DNA from: Siphonodentalium dalli
Taxonomy: Eukaryota; Mollusca; Scaphopoda; Gadilida; Siphonodentaliidae
Reading direction: 5' to 3'
Assembly: GCA_032622095.1 (NCBI GenBank)
Contig: CP136066.1
Location: forward strand, 232,630,961-232,694,960
DNA length: 64,000 bases
Positions 19,871 to 35,550 of this stretch are shown here, one piece after another. Positions within the stretch are counted from its first letter, which is position 1. Every line of letters starts with the position of its first letter. Made by a program: the position numbers and the translations under genes. Under the pieces are notes generated by a model. The model had not been told where the DNA came from, ran no database searches, and worked only from the letters and a program-made list of their open reading frames with translations.

Positions 19871-21762
19871 TATATTTGGTACATGCGAAGGCATACGGGT
19901 GCTGCGATTCGCACATATCTCAAGTATTTCCATTATATTTTCTTTGTTTCGGTTTATAGCTATCGTTTGAAACAAACATTGCCTTATTATTGGCGAATAA
20001 GCAAATAATTATGGCGTTCCGAAAAGAGCTCCGACTCTGGAAAATTAGGAAATTCGGCTGTGCATTTACGAGTATAATCTGCAGAAAATATCCGTACCCA
20101 GATATTTGGTACATGCGAAGGCATACGGGTGCTGCGATTCTCACATATCTCAAGTATTTCAATTAAATTTTCTTTGTATCGGGTTATAGCAATCGTTTGA
20201 AACAAACATTGCCTTATTGTTGGCGAATAAGCAAATACTTATGGCGTTCCGAAAAGAGCTCCGACTCTGGAAAATTTGGTAATACGGCTCTGCATTTACG
20301 AGTATAATCTGCAGAAATTGACCGTAACCAGATATTTGGTACACGCGAAGGCATACGGGTGCCGCGATTCGCAGATATATCTCAAGTTTTTCCATTATAT
20401 TTTCTTTGTTTCGGTTTATGGCAATCGGTTGAAACAAACATTGCCTTATTATTGGCGAATAAGCAAATAATTATGGCGTTCCGAAAAGAGCTCCGACTCT
20501 GGAAAATTTGGAAATTCGGCTGTGCATTTACGAGTATAATCTGCAGAAAATGTCCGTACCCAGATATTTGGTACATGCGAAGGCATACGGGCGTCGCGAT
20601 TCGCACATATCTCAAGTATTTCCATGATATTTTCTTTGTTTCGGTTTATAGCAATCGTTTGAAACAAACATTGCCTTATTGTTGGCGAATAAGCAAATAA
20701 TTATGGCATTGCGAAAAGAGCTCCGACTCTGGAAAATTTGGAAAATCGGCTGTGCATTTACGAGTATAATCTGCAGAAAATATCCGTACCCAGATATTTG
20801 GTACATGCGACGGCATACGGGTGCTGCGATTCTCACATATCTCAAGTATTTCAATTAAATTTTCTTTGTATCGGGTTATAGCAATCGTTTGAAACAAACA
20901 TTGGCTTCTTGTTGGCGAATAAGCAAATACTTATGGCGTTCCGAAAAGAGCTCCGACTCTGGAAAATTTGGTAATACGGCTCTGCATTTACGAGTATAAT
21001 CTGCAAAAATTGACCGTAACCAGATATTTGGTACACGCGAAGGCATACGGGTGCCCCGATGCGCAGATATCTCAAGTTTTTCCATTATATTTTCTTTGTT
21101 TCGGTTTATGGCAATCGTTTGAAACAAACATTGCCTTATTATTGGCGAATAAGCAAATAATTATGGCGTTCCGAAAAGAGCTCCGACTCTGGAAAATTAG
21201 GAAATTCGGCTGTGCATTTACGAGTATAATCTGCAGAAAATGTCCGTACCCAGATATTTGGTACATGCGAAGGCATACGGGCGTCGCGATTCGCACATAT
21301 CTCAAGTATTTCCATGATATTTTCTTTGTTTCGGTTAATAGGAATCGTTTAAAACAAACATTGCCTTATTGTTGGTGAATAAGCAAATAGCTATGGTATT
21401 CCGAAAAGAGCTCCAACTCTGGAAAATTTGGAAAATCGGCTGTGCATTTACGAGTATAATCTGCAGAATATGTCCGCACTCATATATTTGGTACATGCGA
21501 ACAGCATACGGGCGTCGCAATTCGCACATATCTCAAGTATTTCCATTATATTTTCTTTGTTTCGGTTTATAGCAATCGTTTGAAACAAACATTGCCTTAT
21601 TGTTGGCGAATAAGCAAATAATTATGGCGTTTCGAAAATAGCTTCGACTCTGGAAAATTTGGAAATTCGGCTGTGCATTTACGAGTATAATCTGCAGAAA
21701 ATGTCCGTACCCAGATATTTGGTACACGCGAAGGCATACGGGCGTCGCGATTCGCACATATC

Positions 21763-23100
21763 TCAAGTATTTCCATGATATTTTCTTTGTTTCGGTTTAT
21801 AGCAATCATTTGAAACAAACATTGCCTTATTGTTGGCGAATAAGCAAATAATTATGGCATTGCGAAAAGAGCTCCGACTCTGGAAAATTTGGAAATTCGG
21901 CTGTGCATTTACGAGTATAATCTGCAGAAAATGACGGTAACCAGATATTTGGTACACGCGAAGGCATACGGGCGTCGCGATTCGCACATATCTCAAGTAT
22001 TTCCATGATATTTTCTTTGTTTCGGTTTATAGCAATCGTTTGAAACAAACATTGCCTTATTGTTGGCGAATAAGCAAATAATTATGGCATTGCGAAAAGA
22101 GCTCCGACTCTGGAAAATTTGGAAAATCGGCTGTGCATTTACGAGTATAATCTGCAGAAAATGTCCGTACCCATATATTTGGTACACGCGTAGGCATACG
22201 GGTGCCGCGATTCGCACATATCTCAAGTGTTTCCATTATGTTTTCTTTGTATCGGTTTATAGCAATCGTTTGAAACAAACATTGCCTTATTGTTGGCGAA
22301 TAAGCAAATAATTATGGCGTTCCGAAAATAGCTTCGACTCTGGAAAATTTGGAAATTCGGCTGTGCATTTACGAGTATAATCTGCAGAAAATGACCGTAA
22401 CCATATATTTGGTACATGCGAAGGCATACGGGCGTCGCGATTCGCACATATCTCAAGTATTTCCATGATATTTTCTTTGTTTCGGTTTATAGCAATCGTT
22501 TGAAACAAACATTGCCTTATTGTTGGCGAATAAGCAAATAATTATGGCATTGCGAAAAGAGCTCCGACTCTGGAAAATTAGGAAAATCGGCTGTGCATTT
22601 ACGAGTATAATCTGCAGAAAATATCCGTACCCAGATATTTGGTACATGCGACGGCATACGGGTGCTGCGATTCTCACATATCTCAAGTATTTCAATTAAA
22701 TTTTCTTTGTATCGGGTTATAGCAATCGTTTGAAACAAACATTGCCTTCTTGTTGGCGAATAAGCAAATACTTATGGCGTTCCGAAAAGAGCTCCGACTC
22801 TGGAAAATTTGGTAATACGGCTCTGCATTTACGAGTATAATCTGCAAAAATTGACCGTAACCAGATATTTGGTACACGCGAAGGCATACGGGTGCCGAGA
22901 TGCGCAGATATCTCAAGTTTTTCCATTATATTTTCTTTGTTTCGGTTTATGGCAATCGTTTGAAACAAACATTGCCTTATTATTGGCGAATAAGCAAATA
23001 ATTATGGCGTTCCGAAAAGAGCTCCGACTCTGGAAAATTTGGAAATTCGGCTGTGCATTTACGAGTATAATCTGCAGAAAATGTCCGTACCCAGATATTT
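21763..23100 (+). repeat. Six-monomer block recurring 8794 bp downstream
   Basis: The monomer order here is repeated at 30557-31894 in near-identical form, and again in the later 2301-bp HOR copies. It shows that the 2301-bp unit or its parent was already spread through the array. Confidence 0.75.
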
Positions 23101-23637
23101 GGTACATGCGAAGGCATACGGGCGTCGCGATTCGCACATATCTCAAGTATTTCCATTATATTTTCTTTGTATCGGGTTATAGCAATCGTTTGAAACAAAC
23201 ATTGCCTTATTGTTGGCGAATAAGCAAATACTTATGGCGTTCCGAAAATAGCTTCGACTCTGGAAAATTTGGAAATTCGGCTGTGCATTTACGAGTATAA
23301 TCTGCAGAAAATGTCCGTACCAATATATTTGGTACTCGCGAAGGCATACGGGTGCCGCGATTCGCACATATCTCAAGTGTTTCCATTATGTTTTCTTTGT
23401 ATCGGTTTATAGCAATCGTATGAAACAAACATTGCCTTATTGTTGGCGAATAAGCAAATAATTATGGCGTTCCGAAAATAGCTTCGACTCTGGAAAATTT
23501 GGAAATTCGGCTGTGCATTTACGAGTATAATCTGCAGAAAATGACCGTAACCAGATATTTGGTATATGCGAAGGCATACGGGTGCTTCGATTCTCACATA
23601 TCTCAAGTGTTTCCATTATATTTTCTTTGTATCGGTT

Positions 23638-23687
23638 TATAGCAATCGTTTGAAACAAACATTATAGCAATCGTTTGAAACAAACAT
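23638..23687 (+). repeat. 25-bp micro-duplication in a monomer (marker)
   Basis: TATAGCAATCGTTTGAAACA plus AACAT occurs twice in a row, making a 255-bp monomer. The same event is seen near 25275, 37965, 39829, 41000, 44250 and 45420, always in related monomers. It is therefore a single old event copied by array amplification. In the copies at 41000 and 45420 the second unit has GAAATCG for GCAATCG. Confidence 0.85.
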
Positions 23688-26600
23688 TGCCTTATTGTTG
23701 GCGAATAAGCAAATAATTATGGTATTCCGAAAAGAGCTCCGACTATGGAAAATTTGGAAAATCGGCTGTGTATTTACGAGTTTAATCTGCAGAAAATGTC
23801 CGCACTCATATATTTGGTACATGCGAACAACATACGGGCGTCGCCATTCGCACATATCTCAAGTATTTCCATTATATTTTCTTTGTTTCGGTTTATAGCT
23901 ATCGTTTGAAACAAACATTGCCTTATTATTGGCAAATAAGCAAATAATTATGGCGTTCCGAAAATAGCTTCGACTCTGGAAAATTAGGAAAATCGGCTGT
24001 GCATTTACGAGTATAATCTGCAGAAAATATCCGTACCCAGATATTTGGTATATGCGAAGGCATACGGGTGCTGCGATTCTCACATATCTCAAGTATTTCC
24101 ATTATATTTTCTTTGTATCGGGTTATAGCAATCGTTTGAAACAAACATTGCCTTATTGTTGGCGAATAAGCAAATACTTATGGCGTTCCGAAAAGAGCTC
24201 CGACTCTGGAAAATCAGGAAAATCGGCTGTGCATTTACGAGTATAATCTGCAGAAAATGTCCGTACCCAGATATTTGGTACATGCGAAGGCATACGGGTG
24301 CTGCGATTCGCACATATCTCAAGTTTTTCCATTATGTTTTCTTTGTATCGGTTTATAGCAATCGTTTGAAACAAACATTGCCTTATTATTGGCGAATAAG
24401 CAAATAATTATGGCGTTCCGAAAAGAGCTCCGACTCTGGAAAATCAGGAAAATCGGCTGTGCATTTACGAGTATAATCTGCAGAAAATGTCCGTACCCAG
24501 ATATTTGGTACATGCGAAGGCATACGGGTGCTGCGATTCGCACATATCTCAAGTTTTTCCATTATGTTTTCTTTGTATCGGTTTATAGCAATCGTTTGAA
24601 ACAAACATTGCCTTATTATTGGCGAATAAGCAAATAATTATGGCGTTCCGAAAAGAGCTCCGACTCTGGAAAATCAGGAAAATCGGCTGTGCATTTACGA
24701 GTATAATCTGCAGAAAATGTCCGTACCCAGATATTTGGTACATGCGAAGGCATACGGGTGCTGCGATTCGCACATATCTCAAGTTTTTCCATTATATTTT
24801 CTTTGTTTCGGTTTATGGCAATCGTTTGAAACAAACATTGCCTTATTATTGGCGAATAAGCAAATAATTATGGCGTTCAGAAGAGAGCTCCGACTCTGGA
24901 AAATTTGGAAATTCCGCTGTGCATTTACGAGTATAATATGCAGAAAATGTCCGTACCCAGATATTTGGTACATGCGAAGGCATACGGGTGCTGCGATTCG
25001 CACATATCTTAAGTTTTTCCATTATATTTTCTTTGTTTCGGTTTATGGCAATCATTTGAAACAAACATTGCCTTATTATTGGCGTATAAGCAAATAATTA
25101 TGGCGTTCCGAAAAGAGCACCGACTCTGGAAAATCAGGTAAATCGGCTGTGCATTTACGAGTATAATGTGCAGAAAATGTCAGTACCCAAATATTTGGTA
25201 CATGCGAAGGCATACGGGTGCTTCGATTCTCACATATCTCAAGTGTTTCCATTATATTTTCTTTGTATCGGTTTATAGCAATCGTTTGAAACAAACATTA
25301 TAGCAATCGTTTGAAACAAACATTGCCTTATTGTTGGCGAATAAGCAAATAATTATGGCGTTCTGAAAATAGCTTCGACTCTGGTAAATTTGGAAATTCG
25401 GCTGTGCATTTACGAGTATAATCTGCAGAAAATGACCGTAACCAGATATTTGGTACAAGCGAAGGCATACGGGCGTCGCGATTCGCACATATCTCAAGTA
25501 TTTCCATGATATTTTCTTTGTTTCGGTTTATAGGAATCGTTTGAAACAAACATTGCCTTATTGTTGGCGAATAAGTAAATAATTATGGCATTCCGAAAAG
25601 AGCTCCGACTCTGGAAAAATTGGAAAATCGGCGGTGCATTTACGAGTATAATCTGCAGAAAATGTCCGTACCAATATATTTGGTACACGCGAAGGCATAC
25701 GGGTGCCGCGATTCGCACATATATGAAGTGTTTCCATTATGTTTTCTTTGTATCGGTTTATAGCAATCGTTTGAAACAAACATTGCCTTATTTTTGGCGA
25801 ATAAGCAAATAATTATGGCGTTCCGAAAATAGCTTCGGCTCTGGAAAATTTGGAAATTCGGCTGTGCATTTACGAGTATAATCTGCAGAAAATGACCGTA
25901 ACCATATATTTGGTACAAGCGAAGGCATACGGGCGTCGCGATTCGCACATATCTCAAGTATTTCCATGATATTTTCTTTGGTTCGGTTTATAGGAATCGT
26001 TTGAAACAAACATTGCCTTATTGTTGGCGAATAAGCAAATAATTATGGTATTCCGAAAAGAGCTCTGACTCTGGAAAATTAGGAAAATCGGCTGTGCATT
26101 TACGAGTATAATCTGCAGAAAATATCCGTACCCAGATATTTGGTACATGCGAAGGCATACGGGTGCTGCGATTCTCACATATCTCAAGTATTTCAATTAA
26201 ATTTTCTTTGTATCGGGTTATAGCAATCGTTTGAAACAAACATTGCCTTATTGTTGGCGAATAAGCAAATACTTATGGCGTTCCGAAAAGAGCTCCGACT
26301 CTGGAAAATTTATTAATACGGCTCTGCATTTACGAGTATAATCTGCAGAAATTGACCGTAACCAGATATTTGGTACACGCGAAGGCATACGGGCGTCGCG
26401 ATTCGCACATATCTCAAGTATTTCCATGATATTTTCTTTGTTTCGGTTTATAGGAATCGTTTGAAACAAACATTGCCTTATTGTTGGCGAATAAGCAAAT
26501 AATTATGGCATTCCGAAAAGAGCTCCGACTCTGGAAAATTTGGAAAATCGGCGGTGCATTTACGAGTATAATCTGCAGAAAATGTCCGTACCCATATATT

Positions 26601-29600
26601 TGGTACACGCGAAGGCATACGGGTGCCGCGATTCGCACATATCTGAAGTGTTTCCATTATGTTTTCTTTGTATCGGTTTATAGCAATCGTTTGAAACAAA
26701 CATTGCCTTATTGTTGGCGAATAAGCAAATAATTATGGCGTTCCGAAAATAGCTTCGACTCTGGAAAATTTGGAAATTCGGCTGTGCATTTACGAGTATA
26801 ATCTGCAGAAAATGACCGTAACCAGATATTTGGTACAAGCGAAGGCATACGGGCGTCGTGATTCGCACATATCTCAAGTATTTCCATGATATTTTCTTTG
26901 GTTCGGTTTATAGGAATCGTTTGAAACAAACATTGCCTTATTGTTGGCGAATAAGCAAATAATTATGGTATTCCGAAAAGAGCTCCGACTCTGTAAAATT
27001 AGGAAAATCTGCTGTGCATTTACGAGTATAATCTGCAGAAAATGTCCGTACCCAGATATTTGGTACATGCGAAGGCATACGGGTGCCGCGATTCGCACAT
27101 ATCTCAAGTATTTCCATTATGTTTTCTTTGTATCGGTTTATAGCAATCGTTTGAAACAAACATTGCCTTATTGTTGGCGAATAAGCAAATAATTATGGCG
27201 TTCCGAAAATAGCTTCGACTCTGGAAAATTTGGAAATTCGGCTGTCAATTTACGAGTATAATCTGCAGAAAATGACCGTAACCAGATATTTGGTACAAGC
27301 GAAGGCATACGGGCGTCGCGATTCGCACATATCTCAAGTATTTCCATGATATTTTCTTTGTTTCGGTTTATAGCAATCGTTTGAAACAAACATTGCCTTA
27401 TTGTTGGCGAATAAGCAAATAATTATGGCATTCCGAAAAGAGCTCCGACTCTGGAAAATTTGGAAAATCGGCTGTGCATTTACGAGTATAATCTGCAGAA
27501 AATGTCCGTACCCAAATATTTGGTACACACGAAGGCATACGGGTGCCGCGATTCGCACATACCTCAAGTGTTTACATTATGTTTTCTTTGTATCGGTTTA
27601 TAGCAATCGTTTGAAACAAACATTGCCTTATTGTTGGCGAATAAGCAAATAATTATGGCGTTCCGAAAATAGCTTCGACTCTGGAAAATTTGGAAATTCG
27701 GCTGTGCATTTACGAGTATAATCTGCAGAAAATGACCGTAACCAGATATTTGGTACATGCGAACAGCATACGGGTATCGCGATTCTCACATATCTCAAGT
27801 ATTTCCGTTATATTTTCTTTGTTGCGGTTTATAGCTATCGTTTGAAACAAACATTGCCTTATTGTTGGCGAATATGCAAATAATTATGGTATTCCGAAAA
27901 GAGCTCCGACTCTGGAAAATTTGGAAAATCGGCTGTGTATTTACGAGTATAATCTGCAGATAATGTCCGCACTCATATATTTGGTACATGCGAACAACAT
28001 ACGGGCGTCGCGATTCGCACATATCTCAAGTATTTCCATTATATTTTCTTTGTTTCGGTTTATAGCTATCGTTTGAAACAAACATTGCCTTATTGTTGGC
28101 GAATAAGCAAATAATTATGGCGTTCTGAAAATAGCTTCGACTCTGGTAAATTTGGTAATACGGCTCTGCATTTACGAGTATAATCTGCAGAAAATGACCA
28201 TAACCAGATATTTGGTACACGCGAAGGCATACGGGCGTCGCCATTCGCACATATCTCAAGTATTTCCATTATATTTTCTTTGTTTCGGTTTATAGCTATC
28301 GTTTGAAACAAACATTGCCTTATTATAGGCGAATAAGCAAATAATTATGGCGTTCCGAAAAGAGCTCCGACTCTGGAAAATTAGGAAAATCGGCTGTGCA
28401 TTTACGAGTATAATCTGCAGAAAATATCCGTACCCAGATATTTGGTACATGCGAAGGCATACGGGTGCTGCGATTCTCACATATCTCAAGTATTTCAATT
28501 AAATTTTCTTTGTATCGGGTTATAGCAATCGTTTGAAACAAACATTGCCTTATTGTTGGCGAATAAGCAAATACTTATGGCGTTCCGAAAAGAGCTCCGA
28601 CTCTGGAAAATTTGGTAATACGGCTCTGCATTTACGAGTATAATCTGCAGAAATTGACCGTAACCAGATATTTGGTACACGCGAAGGCATACGGGCGTCG
28701 CGATTCGCACATATCTCAAGTATTTCCATGATATTTTCTTTGTTTCGGTTTATAGGAATCGTTTGAAACAAACATTGCCTTATTGTTGGCGAATAAGCAA
28801 ATAATTATGGCATTCCGAAAAGAGCTCCGACTCTGGAAAATTTGGAAAATCGGCGGTGCATTTACGAGTATAATCTGCAGAAAATGTCCGTACCCATATA
28901 TTTGGTACACGCGAAGGCATACGGGTGCCGCGATTCGCACATATCTGAAGTGTTTCCATTATGTTTTCTTTGTATCGGTTTATAGCAATCGTTTGAAACA
29001 AACATTGCCTTATTGTTGGCGAATAAGCAAATAATTATGGCGTTCCGAAAATAGCTTCGACTCTGGAAAATTTGGAAATTCGGCTGTGCATTTACGAGTA
29101 TAATCTGCAGAAAATGACCGTAACCAGATATTTGGTACAAGCGAAGGCATACGGGCGTCGCGATTCGCACATATCTCAAGTATTTCCATGATATTTTCTT
29201 TGGTTCGGTTTATAGGAATCGTTTGAAACAAACATTGCCTTATTGTTGGCGAATAAGCAAATAATTATGGTATTCCGAAAAGAGCTCCGACTCTGTAAAA
29301 TTAGGAAAATCGGCTGTGCATTTACGAGTATAATCTGCAGAAAATGTCCGTACCCAGATATTTGGTACACGCGAAGGCATACGGGTGCCGCGATTCGCAC
29401 ATATCTCAAGTATTTCCATGATATTTTCTTTGTTTCGGTTTATAGCAATCGTTTGAAACAAACATTGCCTTATTGTTGGCGAATAAGCAAATAATTATGG
29501 CATTCCGAAAAGAGCTCCGACTCTGGAAAATTTGGAAAATCGGCTGTGCATTTACGAGTATAATCTGCAGAAAATGTCCGTACCCAAATATTTGGTACAC

Positions 29601-29909
29601 ACGAAGGCATACGGGTGCCGCGATTCGCACATACCTCAAGTGTTTACATTATGTTTTCTTTGTATCGGTTTATAGCAATCGTTTGAAACAAACATTGCCT
29701 TATTGTTGGCGAATAAGCAAATAATTATGGCGTTCCGAAAATAGCTTCGACTCTGGAAAATTTGGAAATTCGGCTGTGCATTTACGAGTATAATCTGCAG
29801 AAAATGACCGTAACCAGATATTTGGTACACGCGAAGGCATATGGGCGTCGACATTCGCACATATCTCAAGTATTTCCATTATATTTTCTTTGTTTCGGTT
29901 TATAGGAAT

Positions 29910-32900
29910 CGTTTGAAACAAACATTGCCTTATTGTTGGCGAATAAGCAAATAATTATGGCGTTCCGTAAATAGCTTCGACTCTGGAAAATTTGGAAATT
30001 CGGCTATGCATTTACGAGTATAATCTGCAGAAAATGACCGTAACCAGATATTTGGTACATGCGAACAGCATACGGGCATCGCGATTCGCACATATCTCAA
30101 GTATTTCCATTATATTTTCTTTGTTTCGGTTTATAGCTATCGTTTGAAACAAACATTGCCTTATTATTGGCGAATAAGCAAATAATTATGGCGTTCCGAA
30201 AAGAGCTCCGACTCTGGAAAATTAGGAAAATCGGCTGTGCATTTACGAGTATAATCTGCAGAAAATATCCGTACCCAGATATTTGGTACATGCGAAGGCA
30301 TACGGGTGCTGCGATTCTCACATATCTCAAGTATTTCTTTTAAATTTTCTTTGTATCGGTTTATGGCAATCGTTTGAAACAAACATTGCCTTATTATTGG
30401 CGAATAAGCAAATAATTATGGCGTTCCGAAAAGAGCTCCAACTCTGGAAAATTTGGAAATTCGGCTGTGCATTTACGAGTATAATCTGCAGAAAATGTCC
30501 GTACCCAGATATTTGGTACACGCGAAGGCATACGGGCGTCGCGATTCGCACATATCTCAAGTATTTCCATGATATTTTCTTTGTTTCGGTTTATAGCAAT
30601 CGTTTGAAACAAACATTGCCTTATTTTTGGCGAATAAGCAAATAATTATGGCATTGCGAAAAGAGCTCCGACTCTGGAAAATTTGGAAATTCGGCTGTGC
30701 ATTTACGAGTATAATCTGCAGAAAATGACGGTAACCAGATATTTGGTACACGCGAAGGCATACGGGCGTCGCGATTCGCACATATCTCAAGTATTTCCAT
30801 GATATTTTCTTTGTTTCGGTTTATAGCAATCGTTTGAAACAAACATTGCCTTATTGTTGGCGAATAAGCAAATAATTATGGCATTGCGAAAAGAGCTCCG
30901 ACTCTGGAAAATTTGGAAAATCGGCTGTGCATTTACGAGTATAATCTGCAGAAAATGTCCGTACCCATATATTTGGTACACGCGAAGGCATACGGGTGCC
31001 GCGATTCGCACATATCTCAAGTGTTTCCATTATGTTTTCTTTGTATCGGTTTATAGCAATCGTTTGAAACAAACATTGCCTTATTGTTGGCGAATAAGCA
31101 AATAATTATGGCGTTCCGAAAATAGCTTCGACTCTGGAAAATTTGGAAATTCGGCTGTGCATTTACGAGTATAATCTGCAGAAAATGACCGTAACCATAT
31201 ATTTGGTACATGCGAAGGCATACGGGCGTCGCGATTCGCACATATCTCAAGTATTTCCATGATATTTTCTTTGTTTCGGTTTATAGCAATCGTTTGAAAC
31301 AAACATTGCCTTATTGTTGGCGAATAAGCAAATAATTATGGCATTGCGAAAAGAGCTCCGACTCTGGAAAATTAGGAAAATCGGCTGTGCATTTACGAGT
31401 ATAATCTGCAGAAAATATCCGTACCCAGATATTTGGTACATGCGACGGCATACGGGTGCTGCGATTCTCACATATCTCAAGTATTTCAATTAAATTTTCT
31501 TTGTATCGGGTTATAGCAATCGTTTGAAACAAACATTGCCTTCTTGTTGGCGAATAAGCAAATACTTATGGCGTTCCGAAAAGAGCTCCGACTCTGGAAA
31601 ATTTGGTAATACGGCTCTGCATTTACGAGTATAATCTGCAAAAATTGACCGTAACCAGATATTTGGTACACGCGAAGGCATACGGGTGCCGCGATGCGCA
31701 GATATCTCAAGTTTTTCCATTATATTTTCTTTGTTTCGGTTTATGGCAATCGTTTGAAACAAACATTGCCTTATTATTGGCGAATAAGCAAATAATTATG
31801 GCGTTCCGAAAAGAGCTCCGACTCTGGAAAATTAGGAAATTCGGCTGTGCATTTACGAGTATAATCTGCAGAAAATGTCCGTACCCAGATATTTGGTACA
31901 TGCGAAGGCATACGGGCGTCGCGATTCGCACATATCTCAAGTATTTCCATGATATTTTCTTTGTTTCGGTTTATAGGAATCGTTTGAAACAAACATTGCC
32001 TTATTGTTGGCGAATAAGCAAATAATTATGGCATTCCGAAAAGAGCTCCGACTCTGGAAAAATTGGAAAATCGGCGGTGCATTTACGAGTATAATCTGCA
32101 GAAAATGTCCGTACCCATATATTTGGTACACGCGAAGACATACGGGTGCCGCGATTCGCACATATCTGAAGTGTTTCCATTATGTTTTCTTTGTATCGGT
32201 TTATAGCAATCGTTTGAAACAAACATTGCCTTATTGTTGGCGAATAAGCAAATAATTATGGCGTTCCGTAAATAGCTTCGACTCTGGAAAATTTGGAAAT
32301 TCGGCTATGCATTTACGAGTATAATCTGCAGAAAATGACCGTAACCAGATATTTGGTACATGCGAACAGCATACGGGCATCGCGATTCGCACATATCTCA
32401 AGTATTTCCATTATATTTTCTTTGTTTCGGTTTATAGCTATCGTTTGAAACAAACATTGCCTTATTATTGGCGAATAAGCAAATAATTATGGCGTTCCGA
32501 AAAGAGCTCCGACTCTGGAAAATTAGGAAAATCGGCTGTGCATTTACGAGTATAATCTGCAGAAAATATCCGTACCCAGATATTTGGAACATGCGAAGGC
32601 ATACGGGTGCTGCGATTCTCACATATCTCAAGTATTTCTTTTAAATTTTCTTTGTATCGGTTTATGGCAATCGTTTGAAACAAACATTGCCTTATTATTG
32701 GCGAATAAGCAAATAATTATGGCGTTCCGAAAAGAGCTCCGACTCTGGAAAATTTGGAAATTCGGCTGTGCATTTACGAGTATAATCTGCAGAAAATGTC
32801 CGTACCCAGATATTTGGTACACGCGAAGGCATACGGGCGTCGCGATTCGCACATATCTCAAGTATTTCCATGATATTTTCTTTGTTTCGGTTTATAGCAA

Positions 32901-35550
32901 TCGTTTGAAACAAACATTGCCTTATTGTTGGCGAATAAGCAAATAATTATGGCATTGCGAAAAGAGCTCCGACTCTGGAAAATTTGGAAATTCGGCTGTG
33001 CATTTACGAGTATAATCTGCAGAAAATGACGGTAACCAGATATTTGGTACACGCGAAGGCATACGGGCGTCGCGATTCGCACATATCTCAAGTATTTCCA
33101 TGATATTTTCTTTGTTTCGGTTTATAGCAATCGTTTGAAACAAACATTGCCTTATTGTTGGCGAATAAGCAAATAATTATGGCATTGCGAAAAGAGCTCC
33201 GACTCTGGAAAATTTGGAAAATCGGCTGTGCATTTACGAGTATAATCTGCAGAAAATGTCCGTACCCATATATTTGGTACACGCGAAGGCATACGGGTGC
33301 CGCGATTCGCACATATCTCAAGTGTTTCCATTATGTTTTCTTTGTATCGGTTTATAGCAATCGTTTGAAACAAACATTGCCTTATTGTTGGCGAATAAGC
33401 AAATAATTATGGCGTTCCGAAAATAGCTTCGACTCTGGAAAATTTGGAAATTCGGCTGTGCATTTACGAGTATAATCTGCAGAAAATGACCGTAACCATA
33501 TATTTGGTACATGCGAAGGCATACGGGCGTCGCGATTCGCACATATCTCAAGTATTTCCATGATATTTTCTTTGTTTCGGTTTATAGCAATCGTTTGAAA
33601 CAAACATTGCCTTATTGTTGGCGAATAAGCAAATAATTATGGCATTGCGAAAAGAGCTCCGACTCTGGAAAATTAGGAAAATCGGCTGTGCATTTACGAG
33701 TATAATCTGCAGAAAATATCCGTACCCAGATATTTGGTACATGCGACGGCATACGGGTGCTGCGATTCTCACATATCTCAAGTATTTCAATTAAATTTTC
33801 TTTGTATCGGGTTATAGCAATCGTTTGAAACAAACATTGCCTTCTTGTTGGCGAATAAGCAAATACTTATGGCGTTCCGAAAAGAGCTCCGACTCTGGAA
33901 AATTTGGTAATACGGCTCTGCATTTACGAGTATAATCTGCAAAAATTGACCGTAACCAGATATTTGGTACACGCGAAGGCATACGGGTGCCGCGATGCGC
34001 AGATATCTCAAGTTTTTCCATTATATTTTCTTTGTTTCGGTTTATGGCAATCGTTTGAAACAAACATTGCCTTATTATTGGCGAATAAGCAAATAATTAT
34101 GGCGTTCCGAAAAGAGCTCCGACTCTGGAAAATTAGGAAATTCGGCTGTGCATTTACGAGTATAATCTGCAGAAAATGTCCGTACCCAGATATTTGGTAC
34201 ATGCGAAGGCATACGGGCGTCGCGATTCGCACATATCTCAAGTATTTCCATGATATTTTCTTTGTTTCGGTTTATAGGAATCGTTTGAAACAAACATTGC
34301 CTTATTGTTGGCGAATAAGCAAATAATTATGGCATTCCGAAAAGAGCTCCGACTCTGGAAAAATTGGAAAATCGGCGGTGCATTTACGAGTATAATCTGC
34401 AGAAAATGTCCGTACCCATATATTTGGTACACGCGAAGACATACGGGTGCCGCGATTCGCACATATCTGAAGTGTTTCCATTATGTTTTCTTTGTATCGG
34501 TTTATAGCAATCGTTTGAAACAAACATTGCCTTATTGTTGGCGAATAAGCAAATAATTATGGCGTTCCGTAAATAGCTTCGACTCTGGAAAATTTGGAAA
34601 TTCGGCTATGAATTTACGAGTATAATCTGCAGAAAATGACCGTAACCAGATATTTGGTACATGCGAACAGCATACGGGCATCGCGATTCGCACATATCTC
34701 AAGTATTTCCATTATATTTTCTTTGTTTCGGTTTATAGCTATCGTTTGAAACAAACATTGCCTTATTATTGGCGAATAAGCAAATAATTATGGCGTTCCG
34801 AAAAGAGCTCCGACTCTGGAAAATTAGGAAAATCGGCTGTGCATTTACGAGTATAATCTGCAGAAAATATCCGTACCCAGATATTTGGTACATGCGAAGG
34901 CATACGGGTGCTGCGATTCTCACATATCTCAAGTATTTCTTTTAAATTTTCTTTGTATCGGTTTATGGCAATCGTTTGAAACAAACATTGCCTTATTATT
35001 GGCGAATAAGCAAATAATTATGGCGTTCCGAAAAGAGCTCCGACTCTGGAAAATTTGGAAATTCGGCTGTGCATTTACGAGTATAATCTGCAGAAAATGT
35101 CCGTACCCAGATATTTGGTACACGCGAAGGCATACGGGCGTCGCGATTCGCACATATCTCAAGTATTTCCATGATATTTTCTTTGTTTCGGTTTATAGCA
35201 ATCGTTTGAAACAAACATTGCCTTATTGTTGGCGAATAAGCAAATAATTATGGCATTGCGAAAAGAGCTCCGACTCTGGAAAATTTGGAAATTCGGCTGT
35301 GCATTTACGAGTATAATCTGCAGAAAATGACGGTAACCAGATATTTGGTACACGCGAAGGCATACGGGCGTCGCGATTCGCACATATCTCAAGTATTTCC
35401 ATGATATTTTCTTTGTTTCGGTTTATAGCAATCGTTTGAAACAAACATTGCCTTATTGTTGGCGAATAAGCAAATAATTATGGCATTGCGAAAAGAGCTC
35501 CGACTCTGGAAAATTTGGAAAATCGGCTGTGCATTTACGAGTATAATCTG
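29910..35550 (+). repeat. 2301-bp (10-mer) higher-order repeat, ~2.5 copies
   Basis: Copies start near 29910, 32211 and 34512; the third runs only to about 35550. Each holds nine 230-bp monomers and one 231-bp monomer (10 x 230 + 1). Shared rare variants include TTCCGTAAATAGC, GTATTTCTTTTAAATT and GCTGTGCATTTACGAG followed by AAAATGACGGTAACC. Differences between copies are single bases, for example ATTTGGAAC at about 32583 and CTATGAATT at about 34606. Confidence 0.88.
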
